A DNA stretch of 64,000 bases from Clostridia bacterium (GCA_017465465.1 JAFTWE010000014.1:1-64000), one strand, 5' to 3'. Shown: positions 45,383-53,531, counted from the stretch's first letter. The notes: generated from the letters alone by a model not told the origin. Numbers and translations are program-made.

Positions 45383-46687
45383 ATGAACTCATTCAATGAG
45401 TTGTGGGAAATGGTCAAGGCTGAATGTCAGGCTCTTGTGTCAGAATCCATTTATAATGTATGGTTCAAAGACATTGAGCTTATCAGCTTTAATGAAGAAA
45501 AAGTAGTGCTCGCCATTTCGGGCTTTAAGAAAAAAATTGTTGAAACACGCTTTATCGACAAGCTTAATCAGGCTTTCTATAATATTATGGGCTTTGAAAT
45601 TCCGATTGAATTTGTTGACTCTCTTGGTTACTCACAGCCTGAAGAAGAAAAAATCGAGGTTGAAGATAAATCCGACACCGATACATTCGATTCTTTCGTT
45701 GTAGGCTCATCCAACAAATTTGCCCACGCCGCCGCAATAGCTGTTGCGGCCAACCCCGGCGGCTCATATAACCCGCTTTTTATTCACGGTAACTCAGGCC
45801 TCGGCAAAACTCATTTGCTCAACGCTATTTGCCACGAAATCAAAAAGAACGACCCCAACGCCAACATTGTTTACACAAGGGGTGAAAATTTCACCAACGA
45901 CCTTATCCGTCACCTTGCTCAGAAAAATATGGTTGAGTTCCATAACAAATACCGCAATGCGGATATTCTTTTAGTCGATGACGTTCAGTTCATTGCAGGT
46001 AAAGAATCTACTCAGGAGGAATTCTTCCACACCTTCAACGCAGTTGCAACAGCAGGCAATCAGATTGTTCTCACCTCTGATATGCCGCCCAAGATGATTG
46101 AAACTCTTGATGACAGACTCCGCAACCGCTTTGAATGGGGCTTGATTGCCGATATTCAGCCGCCTGACCTTGAAACAAGAATGGCTATTATTAAAAGAAA
46201 AGCCGTTAAGCTTGGTCTTGATATTCCCGACGATGTTATTCAGTACATCGCTCAGAGATTAAAAGATAATATCCGTCAGCTTGAGGGCGCAGTTAAAAAG
46301 ATGCAGGCTTATGTTACAATGCAGGGGCTTCCAATCAGCATCACCACCGCTCAGGCAGCTATTAAAGATATTATGGTTGATACTCAGCCTCAGCCCATTA
46401 CCGTTGACAAGATTGTTCAGGAGGTTGCAAGAACCTACGGTGTTTCTGCCGATGATATCCGTTCAAAGCGTCAGGACGCAGGCACAGTTGAAATGCGCCA
46501 GATGTCAATTTACCTTGTTCGTGAATTAACAGGTATGTCAACAAACGCTATAGGTAAAGCCTTCGGCGGCAAAAACCACACAACCATTCTTTACAGCATC
46601 TCTCAGTTTGAAGATAAGCTCAAGAGCCGTTCAGACCTTCGTGAAAAGGTTGAAAACATAAAAAAGAATGTGTCTGACAAGCACTAA
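45383..46687 (+). CDS. dnaA: Chromosomal replication initiator protein DnaA
   Basis: 434 residues with the usual four domains: N-terminal interaction domain (about 1-80), a short acidic linker, AAA+ domain with Walker A GNSGLGKTH near residue 134 and LLVDDVQF as Walker B, and the C-terminal DNA-binding domain with the signature GGKNHTTILYS near residue 395. The linker is short compared with E. coli. AGGAGGAG precedes the ATG. dnaA is followed not by dnaN but by ftsY, rdgB, yhbY, smpB and ssrA on the same strand, which is unusual for Firmicutes. Confidence 0.97.
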   Translation: MNSFNELWEMVKAECQALVSESIYNVWFKDIELISFNEEKVVLAISGFKKKIVETRFIDKLNQAFYNIMGFEIPIEFVDSLGYSQPEEEKIEVEDKSDTDTFDSFVVGSSNKFAHAAAIAVAANPGGSYNPLFIHGNSGLGKTHLLNAICHEIKKNDPNANIVYTRGENFTNDLIRHLAQKNMVEFHNKYRNADILLVDDVQFIAGKESTQEEFFHTFNAVATAGNQIVLTSDMPPKMIETLDDRLRNRFEWGLIADIQPPDLETRMAIIKRKAVKLGLDIPDDVIQYIAQRLKDNIRQLEGAVKKMQAYVTMQGLPISITTAQAAIKDIMVDTQPQPITVDKIVQEVARTYGVSADDIRSKRQDAGTVEMRQMSIYLVRELTGMSTNAIGKAFGGKNHTTILYSISQFEDKLKSRSDLREKVENIKKNVSDKH

Positions 46688-46713
46688 AATCCACTCCCTT
46701 CGGAGGTAATACC

Positions 46714-47670
46714 ATGGGACTTTTTGAAAAATTTAACAAAGGACTCAGAAAAACAAGAAACAGTATGTCGGGAGCCATTGATGTTATGCTCCACGGCAAA
46801 AACGAAATAGACGAAGACCTTTATGAGGAGCTTGAAGAAATCCTCATTATGGGCGACGTTGGTATAAACACCGCTGTTGAAATCTGCGAAAAGCTTCGTG
46901 ACTATGTTGCAAAGAAAAATCTTCGCAAGCCTGCCCAGGTTAAAGATGCCATTCGTGAAATCGTTGCCGAAATGCTTCAGGGCGGTGAGGATATGGGTCT
47001 TATTACCCTCCCCTCAGTTATCCTTGTTATCGGCGTTAACGGCGTAGGTAAAACCACCACCATCGGCAAAATGGCAGCTATGTATAAGGCTCAGGGCAAA
47101 AAGGTTATTCTCGGTGCGGCCGATACCTTCAGAGCCGCCGCCATTGAGCAGCTTGAAGAATGGGCAAACAGAGCCGGTGTTGATATTATCAAGCACAAAG
47201 AGGGAGCAGACCCTGCCGCAGTTATTTTTGACACTATTCAGGCAGGCAAAGCAAGAGATTGCGATATTATTATCTGCGACACAGCAGGCAGACTCCATAA
47301 CAAAAAGAATCTTATGGATGAGCTTGCAAAAATTTATAAGGTTATTGACCGCGAGCTTCCTTATAACGACCGTGAAAGTCTGCTCGTTCTTGACGCAACC
47401 ACAGGTCAGAACGCTGTTAATCAGGCAAGAGAATTTAAAAATGTTGCCGAAATTACAGGTATTGTTCTCACAAAGCTTGACGGCTCTGCAAAGGGCGGCG
47501 TTGTTCTCAACATCAAAAACGACCTTAAGGTTCCCGTTAAGTTTGTTGGTGTAGGTGAACAGATTGACGACCTTCAGCCCTTCAACCCCGAAGCATTTGC
47601 AAAAGGACTTTTTGAAAATGAAGTAGAGCGCGATGACGACGAGGAAGAAGAAAGCGGTGACGAGGAATGA
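46714..47670 (+). CDS. ftsY: Signal recognition particle receptor FtsY
   Basis: SRP-type GTPase that docks ribosome-SRP complexes at the membrane. 318 residues: a short amphipathic N-terminus (the long acidic A domain is missing, as in many Firmicutes), NG domain with helical bundle, G1 GVNGVGKTTTIGK near residue 108, ADTFRAAA as the closing-loop motif near residue 137, DTAGRLHNK and TKLDGSAKGG. A short acidic C-terminal tail (DDDEEEESGDEE) is added. GGAGG lies eight bases before the ATG; its last bases overlap rdgB. Confidence 0.95.
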   Translation: MGLFEKFNKGLRKTRNSMSGAIDVMLHGKNEIDEDLYEELEEILIMGDVGINTAVEICEKLRDYVAKKNLRKPAQVKDAIREIVAEMLQGGEDMGLITLPSVILVIGVNGVGKTTTIGKMAAMYKAQGKKVILGAADTFRAAAIEQLEEWANRAGVDIIKHKEGADPAAVIFDTIQAGKARDCDIIICDTAGRLHNKKNLMDELAKIYKVIDRELPYNDRESLLVLDATTGQNAVNQAREFKNVAEITGIVLTKLDGSAKGGVVLNIKNDLKVPVKFVGVGEQIDDLQPFNPEAFAKGLFENEVERDDDEEEESGDEE

Positions 47671-48257
47671 AAGTTCTCATAGCTACCCATAATCTTAAAA
47701 AGAAAGCCGAGCTTCAGCGAATTCTCACCCCGCTTGGCATTGAGGTTGTAACCGCAGATGATATCGGCATTGACCTTACAGATGTTGAAGAAACAGGCAC
47801 AACCTTTGAAGAAAATTCACTTCTCAAGGCTCAGAGCGGCTGTGACGAAAGCGGTCTCCCCTGCGTTGCAGATGATTCAGGTCTTGCGGTTGATTATCTG
47901 GGTGGTGCTCCCGGTGTGTATTCTGCAAGATATGCAGGTGAACACGGCGACGATGAAAAAAATAATGATAAGCTTTTAGCCGAGCTTGACGGAGTTCCCT
48001 TTGAACAGAGAACAGCAAGATTTGTAAGTGTTGTTACCTGCGTTTTTCCCGACGGCAAGAAAATCGCCGTAAGAGGTGAATGTGAAGGCAAAATTGCTTT
48101 TGAAAGAGCAGGCAACGGCGGCTTTGGCTATGACCCGTTATTCTTGTTTGAAGACGGCAGAAGCTTTGGTGAATTCACCGCAGAAGAAAAAGATAAAGTC
48201 AGCCACAGAGGCAAGGCACTTCGCCTTTTGGCTAACGAATTGGAGAAAATTATATGA
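47667..48257 (+). CDS. rdgB: XTP/dITP diphosphatase (Ham1/RdgB)
   Basis: Removes non-canonical purine triphosphates such as ITP and XTP before they enter nucleic acids. 196 residues; the fold's landmarks are IATHNLKKKAEL at the start, ENSLLKAQ near residue 50, DDSGLAVD near residue 69 and GFGYDPLF near residue 155. It overlaps ftsY by four bases at its start and yhbY by four at its end, so it is in the middle of a translationally coupled run. Confidence 0.95.
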   Translation: MKVLIATHNLKKKAELQRILTPLGIEVVTADDIGIDLTDVEETGTTFEENSLLKAQSGCDESGLPCVADDSGLAVDYLGGAPGVYSARYAGEHGDDEKNNDKLLAELDGVPFEQRTARFVSVVTCVFPDGKKIAVRGECEGKIAFERAGNGGFGYDPLFLFEDGRSFGEFTAEEKDKVSHRGKALRLLANELEKII

Positions 48258-48661
48258 CAGATAAAATGACAGGCAAAGAAAGAGCCGCTTTCAGAGCAAA
48301 AGCAAATTCTCTTGAGCCGCTTTTCCAGCTGGGCAAGGGCGGAATGAGTGACGCAATTATTGCTCAGGTTGATGATGCGCTCAGAGCAAGAGAGTTGATT
48401 AAGGTTAAGGTGCTTCTTGAATCCACACCTATTACTCCCCGCGAGGCGGCAGACCGGCTTGCCGAGGCAACAAACGCTCATGTTATTCAGGTTATTGGCG
48501 GAGTAATTGTTCTTTACAGAGAAAATCCTGAGCTCAGAGAGCTTGAAGCAAAAAAGAAAAAAGAGGCAAAGAAAAATGCCGCCACTTCAAAGGGCGCAAA
48601 GGATTTTGCAAAAAAATACAAATCTGCCAAGAATAAAGGACTTCCAACAAGACGAAAATGA
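48254..48661 (+). CDS. yhbY: YhbY-type CRM-domain RNA-binding protein
   Basis: 135 residues. The first 95 form a CRM/YhbY domain: LEPLFQLGKGGMSDAIIAQVDDAL, then KVKVLLE and the VIQVIGGVIVLYR end motif. YhbY associates with the 50S precursor. A Lys/Ala-rich basic tail of about 40 residues, not usual in YhbY, probably adds RNA contacts. It overlaps rdgB by four bases. The next gene smpB is 28 bases on. Confidence 0.88.
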   Translation: MTDKMTGKERAAFRAKANSLEPLFQLGKGGMSDAIIAQVDDALRARELIKVKVLLESTPITPREAADRLAEATNAHVIQVIGGVIVLYRENPELRELEAKKKKEAKKNAATSKGAKDFAKKYKSAKNKGLPTRRK

Positions 48662-48689
48662 GTATATAATAAGAAAGGAGTTGTGATGG

Positions 48690-49154
48690 GTGAGCAACGA
48701 TAAAAACACACCTGTTATTCAAAACAGAAAAGCCTATCACGACTACTTTGTTTTGGAAGAATACGAAGCAGGAATTGAGCTTTTCGGCACAGAGGTTAAG
48801 TCAATCCGTCAGGGCAAGGTTAATTTAAAGGATGCCTGGTGCAATATTGTCAACGGTGAAATTTTTGCCAACGGTATGCACATCAGCCCTTATGAGCAAG
48901 GCAACATCTTTAACCGTGACCCCTTGCGAGTGAAAAAGCTTCTGATGCACAAAAGGGAAATCAACCGTCTTTACGGAACAGTCAAGCAAGACGGACTTTC
49001 GCTTATTCCCCTTTCGGTTTATTTTTCGAAGGGCAAAGCAAAGGTTAAAGTCGGTCTTTGTAAAGGTAAAAAGCTTTACGATAAGCGCGATGTAGCTGCT
49101 AAAAAAGAAGCCACTCGTAATATTGAGCGTTCTATGAAAGAGAGAATGAGATAA
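48690..49154 (+). CDS. smpB: SsrA-binding protein SmpB
   Basis: 154-residue partner of tmRNA in trans-translation. The core is unmistakable: [20 protein letters not shown] near the start, [18 protein letters not shown], and a basic C-terminal tail rich in Lys/Arg that folds in the decoding centre. The start is GTG at 48690, ten bases after AAGGAG; a nearby ATG is in another frame. Its RNA partner ssrA begins 50 bases downstream on the same strand. Confidence 0.96.
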   Translation: MSNDKNTPVIQNRKAYHDYFVLEEYEAGIELFGTEVKSIRQGKVNLKDAWCNIVNGEIFANGMHISPYEQGNIFNRDPLRVKKLLMHKREINRLYGTVKQDGLSLIPLSVYFSKGKAKVKVGLCKGKKLYDKRDVAAKKEATRNIERSMKERMR

Positions 49155-49204
49155 CTTCTTCACTATTCACTATTCGTTTTTCACTTGAGCGAAGCGAAAT
49201 ATAT

Positions 49205-49552
49205 GGGGATGAAAGGATTTCGACGGGGATTTTGAACCCGGGTAAGCGAGCAGTGGTGTGGGACCACTTTAAAACTCACAACTTTTAAAATTAAACGACA
49301 ACAATAAAGTTGCATTAGCTGCTTAAAGCAGCTCGTCCTGACCTGAATTACCGCGCTCAGGTTAAGGGCGTCGATTAGCGGTGAACGTGCACAGATGAGT
49401 AGCCTTGTAATCCGTCATGCATCAAAGGATACCGAAGCGGACAGCCTGTTTATCGGCGGTCCGTCGGGGGAATCTTAAAAGATAACCTACGCTCGTAGAA
49501 AGCTCGGAGAATGAGTTTTCGGACGCGGTTTCGATTACCGCCATCTCCACCA
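49205..49552 (+). ncRNA. ssrA: Transfer-messenger RNA (tmRNA)
   Basis: The 5' end GGGGATG pairs with CATCTCC before the encoded ACCA, forming the tRNA-like acceptor stem. GGATTTCGACGGGG near the start and the GGTTTCGATTACCGCC arm near the end form the tRNA-like half. The tag frame ends at the TAA at 49324 and reads ...KLNDNNKVALAA, the hydrophobic C-terminus expected for ClpXP recognition. Pseudoknot-like helices follow. Adjacent smpB confirms the assignment. Confidence 0.96.
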
Positions 49553-49629
49553 AATGAAAGTCAGACGAACACCTACTACTTCTTCACAGGCGGCTTCGCC
49601 GTGAAAGTGGAACTCTGACAAAAAAGAAA

Positions 49630-49662
49630 GAACCAAGGTTGGAAATAGCCTTGGTTTTTTTG
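49630..49662 (+). terminator. ssrA: Intrinsic terminator of ssrA
   Basis: AACCAAGG pairs with CCTTGGTT, followed by seven T residues. Before it, 49580-49617 holds a short TTCAC..GTGAA hairpin of unknown role. Confidence 0.88.
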
Positions 49663-49675
49663 TTTCTTTGGGGTA

Positions 49676-49705
49676 TTGAGATTGTTTGTTAAGATGTGAT
49701 ATAAT
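49676..49705 (+). promoter_or_regulatory. Promoter of three-gene unknown cassette
   Basis: TTGAGA, 18-base spacer, perfect TATAAT on the plus strand, about 45 bases before the first cassette gene. Confidence 0.6.
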
Positions 49706-49750
49706 AAAATCAACATATATCAATCCACAACATTTCAAGGAGGTTTTCTG

Positions 49751-50023
49751 ATGCAATTTGAATTAAGTGAAAAGCTTATAAAAGCGTATAATGAAAATAG
49801 CAAAAACCCCAACTACTCTCTGAATTTTCTCTTAAATAGTTTAGACCCAAGTATTTGTATTTCTGCCATCAAATTGGTGGATGTATTTAGCATTCAAGGA
49901 AACACAATAACATATGATGTGGATGAAAAAAACATCAAAATCATCAAAATATTATTTAAAGAAATTACCAACAATTTAATCGAAAAGCTTCTTTGGATTG
50001 CTCTTTTGTTACCGGAGATGTAA
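49751..50023 (+). CDS. Unknown small protein, first gene of post-tmRNA cassette
   Basis: A 90-residue protein I do not recognise. It is rich in Ile, Leu, Lys and Asn with predicted alternating helices and a strand (TITYDV) in the middle and ends in a hydrophobic stretch. AAGGAGG lies seven to eight bases before the ATG, and the codon usage is AT-rich like the next two genes and unlike smpB upstream. The stop is one base before the next gene's ATG, implying tight coupling. By position it could be an immunity, antitoxin or regulatory partner of the 359-residue protein; this is inference from layout alone. Confidence 0.62.
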   Translation: MQFELSEKLIKAYNENSKNPNYSLNFLLNSLDPSICISAIKLVDVFSIQGNTITYDVDEKNIKIIKILFKEITNNLIEKLLWIALLLPEM

Positions 50024-50024
50024 T

Positions 50025-51104
50025 ATGGAAAATTTTGAGATATTATATCAAGAGTCTTTAACTAACGTGGAAGAGTCAATTATTGAATCATTAAATGAAC
50101 TTAATATTCCTGAATCCACAAACATTTCAACCATAATAAAAAGCGAAGCCTCACTTGATGGATGGGATTACTGTTATGCTATTGCAATAGGACTGGCTGG
50201 TGTTTTTATTTCAACAAATGAAGCTTTTGGTCATTATCTTGACCAAATACATAAAGCAGCAAGTGGAAACAGTGGTGACTATGATAAGTTTCAAAGCTTT
50301 CTTGGTGATATGCTTCATCACGAAGGCGACCATATAGATGCAATTGAGATGCCTTTCAAAAATAGAAATGGTGATAACGCCTATTGCATTTTTCACAGAT
50401 TATTGTGGGGTCATGATATTCTTTCAAATAAAGAAGATAATCCCTTTTTGTTAATGTTTAATCAAAAAGGATTAAATGGTATATTTCAAGCAGTTAGACA
50501 TCTTTTAGCTGATACAGCTTCCAAACAAGGACTACCATTACCCGGAAGTTCATTCTTTGATTTAATAGATGATAATAATAAAACATCTAATTATTTAATA
50601 AAGATTGCTCAACAATTATCAGAAGAGACGATAGGTATAAAAACGGGTGCGCAAGAAATATATTCCCATATGATGACTATCAGAGCACAGGATGTAACTG
50701 CAGGAGTAGTGGTAAATCTTGTAACCGACCTTTATTTTCTTCTTCGTAAAATAGAGAACAATATTCGTCGAACTGAAGTAAAGCTTATTGCATATATGGT
50801 CAATTTTTTAGGTGAAGCCGTTGTTGGCTCTTTAAAACAAAATGGCGTTCCCTATATAAATATTCCCTTGGCAGGAGCATTAACAACGACTTTTATTCAG
50901 TTTTGTTACTATAACAGCAGTGAGATAAAAAGTATTACGAGCACTACTGAAAATCTTCATTCTGCAACAATGAAATTTGAAGAATCAAATAATGACTTTT
51001 TATCATTACCTACAATTGAATCAGCAGATGAATATATAACACTATCTGATACCGCAGATGCAAATATAGAGGAACTACTTGACTTTTTAAAGGATGAGAA
51101 ATGA
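50025..51104 (+). CDS. Unknown 359-residue protein with conserved-looking His/Asp motifs
   Basis: Central gene of the cassette; family not recognised. Visible features are an N-terminal acidic helical region and a glycine-bearing hydrophobic segment (AIAIGLAGVFIST, near residue 55). A cluster of possible metal ligands follows (LHHEGDHID near residue 98, then FHRLLWGHDI near residue 123). RHLLADTASKQGLPLPG comes next near residue 157, and two more hydrophobic, glycine-rich stretches lie near residues 235 and 265-295. The acidic tail resembles a docking segment. The ATG at 50025 has GGAG nine bases upstream. A membrane-active or hydrolytic effector is possible, for example in phage defence or competition, but no homology supports it. 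The C-terminal neighbour overlaps by four bases. Confidence 0.65.
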   Translation: MENFEILYQESLTNVEESIIESLNELNIPESTNISTIIKSEASLDGWDYCYAIAIGLAGVFISTNEAFGHYLDQIHKAASGNSGDYDKFQSFLGDMLHHEGDHIDAIEMPFKNRNGDNAYCIFHRLLWGHDILSNKEDNPFLLMFNQKGLNGIFQAVRHLLADTASKQGLPLPGSSFFDLIDDNNKTSNYLIKIAQQLSEETIGIKTGAQEIYSHMMTIRAQDVTAGVVVNLVTDLYFLLRKIENNIRRTEVKLIAYMVNFLGEAVVGSLKQNGVPYINIPLAGALTTTFIQFCYYNSSEIKSITSTTENLHSATMKFEESNNDFLSLPTIESADEYITLSDTADANIEELLDFLKDEK

Positions 51105-51607
51105 TGAAAAAACTAGTTTATGCAATTATTGCAGCCTTAATTGCAATTGGCTCATTTTTAACGGGGTTTCTAATTAGACAGCCGAAAATAAATAAACTGA
51201 AAAAACAGATCGAAATGCTGCAACAAGATAATAGCAAACTTCTCAATTTAATTGATGAGAGCCGCCAAAATTATCAAGAGTTACTTATTCAACACAAGGC
51301 ACTTAAAGCATTGCAATTTAGAAAAAAGTCAGCATTAAAAGAGCAAATTACTGAAACTTTAGTTATGCAATATGCAATTAAAGAGTATTTAATGTTATTA
51401 TTAAAGAGTGGAAAATATAATAATGAACTAGAAAAAAGTGAAATTATATTTTTCAACGCCTTTGAAAAGTTTATTGATGGCAAAAAAATTTCTACCAGTG
51501 ATAAAGTTAAAATACGTGACTACATAACTGAAAAATATAAAACTGAAATAAAACACTTAAAAGAATGTGAGTACACACCGGTAATTGATGATTTAAACGC
51601 TATATGA
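51101..51607 (+). CDS. Unknown membrane-anchored coiled-coil protein
   Basis: 168 residues, third cassette gene, starting in an ATGA overlap with the previous stop. An N-terminal transmembrane helix (about 5-25) is followed by a Lys/Glu/Leu/Gln-rich coiled coil (about 30-75: LKKQIEMLQQDNSKLLNLID) and a helical C-terminal region. This is the form of a small membrane tether or scaffold. Its coupling to the 359-residue protein suggests a complex at the membrane. No known family is evident. AT-rich base use matches the other two cassette genes. Confidence 0.62.
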   Translation: MMKKLVYAIIAALIAIGSFLTGFLIRQPKINKLKKQIEMLQQDNSKLLNLIDESRQNYQELLIQHKALKALQFRKKSALKEQITETLVMQYAIKEYLMLLLKSGKYNNELEKSEIIFFNAFEKFIDGKKISTSDKVKIRDYITEKYKTEIKHLKECEYTPVIDDLNAI

Positions 51608-51631
51608 ATTCCGCACATTCGACAAAATACA

Positions 51632-51671
51632 GACCTCCTTGTAAAATGGTATTGCCAAATACAAGGAGGTC
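51632..51671 (+). promoter_or_regulatory. Hairpin masking the ribosome-binding site of the 52-aa gene
   Basis: GACCTCCTTGTA pairs perfectly with TACAAGGAGGTC across 16 bases; the right arm is the Shine-Dalgarno site of the gene at 51678. There is no T run, so this looks like translational control rather than termination. Confidence 0.75.
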
Positions 51672-51677
51672 ATTTTT

Positions 51678-51836
51678 ATGTTTAATAAGAAAACAAAACT
51701 GAAGCTCACGGATTTTGAGTGTAACCTGTTAACCAACGGAATGAATGAGTTCCGCAATATGCTTTTGGCAGAGGATTTACCCACAGAGGATGTAGATGAG
51801 CTGTTGCTGAAAATCATTGATAAGAGTGAAAAATAA
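51678..51836 (+). CDS. Small protein resembling integrative-element accessory proteins
   Basis: 52-residue protein starting MFNKKTKLKLTDFECNLLTN and ending in a VDELLLKIIDKS helix. I recall similar short proteins (basic N-terminus, LTDFE, VDELLLK) beside tnpV in clostridial conjugative transposons; no database check was possible. Its strong AAGGAGGT site is buried in a 12-bp hairpin. The next frame, 21 bases on, is a tnpV remnant, so both are probably leftovers of one element. Confidence 0.6.
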   Translation: MFNKKTKLKLTDFECNLLTNGMNEFRNMLLAEDLPTEDVDELLLKIIDKSEK

Positions 51837-51856
51837 GGCTCAGAAAATAGGGACTG

Positions 51857-52108
51857 TTGCATAAGGATTATCTATTGAAAAACAATAAAGTTCTTTTTAC
51901 AACCCTTATTGCTGAAGGCAAACTGTGGCAACCTCTCTCGGATATTGATATTCAGGCACAGCAAATGTTTGATTCTCTTGTTGAACAGATGAAAACAACA
52001 GAAGACTTAACCGAGCAACTGAAAGAAGAAAATCAGATGGAATGGGTGTGCCGTGTAAACAATATCTGTGAAAGAGTAACAGAAATAGTTACTCGAAAGT
52101 TAATTTAA
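51857..52108 (+). pseudogene. Truncated TnpV-like transposon protein
   Basis: The 83-codon frame matches the C-terminal two thirds of TnpV-type proteins as I know them: KVLFTTLIAEGKL near the start, IDIQAQQMFDSLVEQMK in the middle and LKEENQMEWVCRVNNI near the end. The usual N-terminal third is missing. An in-frame TAG lies just upstream of the first possible start (a TTG without a ribosome-binding site), and the bases before it still hint at the lost part in another frame. I read it as a decayed fragment. Confidence 0.65.
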
Positions 52109-52480
52109 ACATAAGGTATGAGTTTTTTTGCTCCCCTTTGTCATCAGTGCTCTCTGAAAAATGATAATGCGACTTGGTAAACACACCGCCAAGTCTCATT
52201 GTTTTTTGTTCAATTATAATCACAATCCGAACGCTTCACCAATCGGTAAAGAGTTCGAATTATTTATTTCTGGCTGTTACGAACCATTATGATGCCACTT
52301 TGTTTTTAGAAAAAAGAGTTAAAATTAGCAATTTTTTATTATTTTTCAAAAAATTTTTCAGTTCGACAAACTCTTATTTGACATTATCAAACTGCTTGAT
52401 TTCATTGGCAATCATAACCACGCTTTTTTCGTTGGTATCAATTTTTATGGTGCTGAGCGTTTGATATAGCGGTGTTGTTG
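52109..52480. other. AT-rich gap with degenerate coding remnant
   Basis: 372 bases without a convincing gene. On the minus strand a 39-codon open stretch ending at 52374 (...IANEIKQFDNVK) has no start or ribosome-binding site and overlaps the lysR end. It may be the tail of a lost element gene. A 96-codon plus-strand frame at 52174-52464 starts without a ribosome-binding site and has no family resemblance. Confidence 0.45.
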
Positions 52481-53416
52481 CTACACTTTCGGTTTACTTA
52501 ACTGTGAACTTGCTTTAACGCCACAAAGCATATCGACAAGTTTCTTGGTAGCTATGCTTGGACTGCGATTCTTTTTTGTCACAAGGCATATCGAGCCGTT
52601 CGGAATCTTTTCTTTAAGACCGAGCCGAATAATACGTTCTTTTTCGTTATCGTTTTCCACGAACATTTCGGGAACAAAGCCGATTCCAAGATTGTGCTTT
52701 ATCATCGGTAAAAGCTGATCGGTCGTTGCGGCTTCTATATCAGGAGAAAATACAAGCCCGTTATCTGAAAACCATTTGGAATAAAGCTCATAAGTCTTTG
52801 TTTTCGAATCAAGGCTTACAATAGGATATTCGGTAATCTCTTTAAGAGTCACTTCCTTGTTTTTTAGCTTGGAATATGCCGTTCCGCATACAGCGACAGA
52901 TGAAAAAGATTTGATATTCACGGACTTCATATCATCTTTAATTCCTGTCGGCGTAGTTACCAAAGCAAAATCAGCAAGACCGTTTTTCAGTTCTGTAATT
53001 GCCTGCGGAGTAGAGCAGTTTGATATTTTTATTCGGACACCGGGATATGAAATGTGATAATTTTCAAGCACGGGCAGAAGTAAGCCGTGAAGTGCTACTT
53101 CGCTCACAGCGATAGAAACAATACCTTTCTGCAAAGTTTTATCAAGGGATATTTCTGCTTCTCCGGCTTCTATTTGCTGAAAAGCCACTGCTATGTGCTG
53201 ATATAACTTTTCGCCCTCCGGTGTAAGCGTTACACCTTTGTTGGAACGAATAAAAAGCGTACAGCCAAGTTCATATTCCAATGTTTTAATCGCCCTTGTA
53301 ATGTTTGGCTGATTATTAAGTAATGCATTCGCTGCCCCGGTAAAACTGCCGCATTTCGCAACATAATAAAAGATTCTGTAATAATCATAGCTAATGTTCA
53401 TCAAGCTCACATCCAT
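52481..53416 (-). CDS. LysR-family transcriptional regulator
   Basis: Controls adjacent divergent genes in response to a small molecule. Up to 311 residues: a winged helix-turn-helix (YDYYRIFYYVAKCGSFTGAAN...QPNITRAIKTLEYELGCTLF) at the N-terminus, then a two-lobed effector domain. It is divergent from a MATE exporter gene with 190 bases between, the classic layout for LysR control of its neighbour. Start is uncertain: the ATG at 53416 lacks a Shine-Dalgarno site, while the ATG at 53401 has GTGAG close upstream. The C-terminus runs into the decayed region. Confidence 0.9.
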   Translation of the reverse strand: MDVSLMNISYDYYRIFYYVAKCGSFTGAANALLNNQPNITRAIKTLEYELGCTLFIRSNKGVTLTPEGEKLYQHIAVAFQQIEAGEAEISLDKTLQKGIVSIAVSEVALHGLLLPVLENYHISYPGVRIKISNCSTPQAITELKNGLADFALVTTPTGIKDDMKSVNIKSFSSVAVCGTAYSKLKNKEVTLKEITEYPIVSLDSKTKTYELYSKWFSDNGLVFSPDIEAATTDQLLPMIKHNLGIGFVPEMFVENDNEKERIIRLGLKEKIPNGSICLVTKKNRSPSIATKKLVDMLCGVKASSQLSKPKV

Positions 53417-53451
53417 ATCAATTTGATATAAAACGAATATAACATATATAT

Positions 53452-53480
53452 TTTACATATATCGGCTTTTGAATTATAAT
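53452..53480 (+). promoter_or_regulatory. Promoter of leader ORF and MATE exporter
   Basis: TTTACA, 17-base spacer, perfect TATAAT on the plus strand. The -35 lies within an ATATAT-rich dyad that could be a LysR contact site. Confidence 0.65.
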
Positions 53481-53490
53481 ACAAAAGAAA

Positions 53491-53510
53491 GCGTATGTCA
53501 ATGCATACGC
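53491..53510. repeat. Perfect inverted repeat downstream of promoter
   Basis: GCGTATG, six-base loop, CATACGC, beginning about four bases after the predicted transcript start. Candidate operator or short 5' hairpin. Confidence 0.65.
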
Positions 53511-53531
53511 AAATAACGGAGGTTGAATTGT

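Noticed and set aside
52174..52464. 96-codon frame between tnpV remnant and lysR
   Set aside because: No ribosome-binding site, low-complexity hydrophobic translation, and it overlaps a decayed region.
49541..52480. Duplicate of the tmRNA 3' end as an attachment site
   Set aside because: I looked for a second copy of the CATCTCCACCA region downstream and found none in the window.
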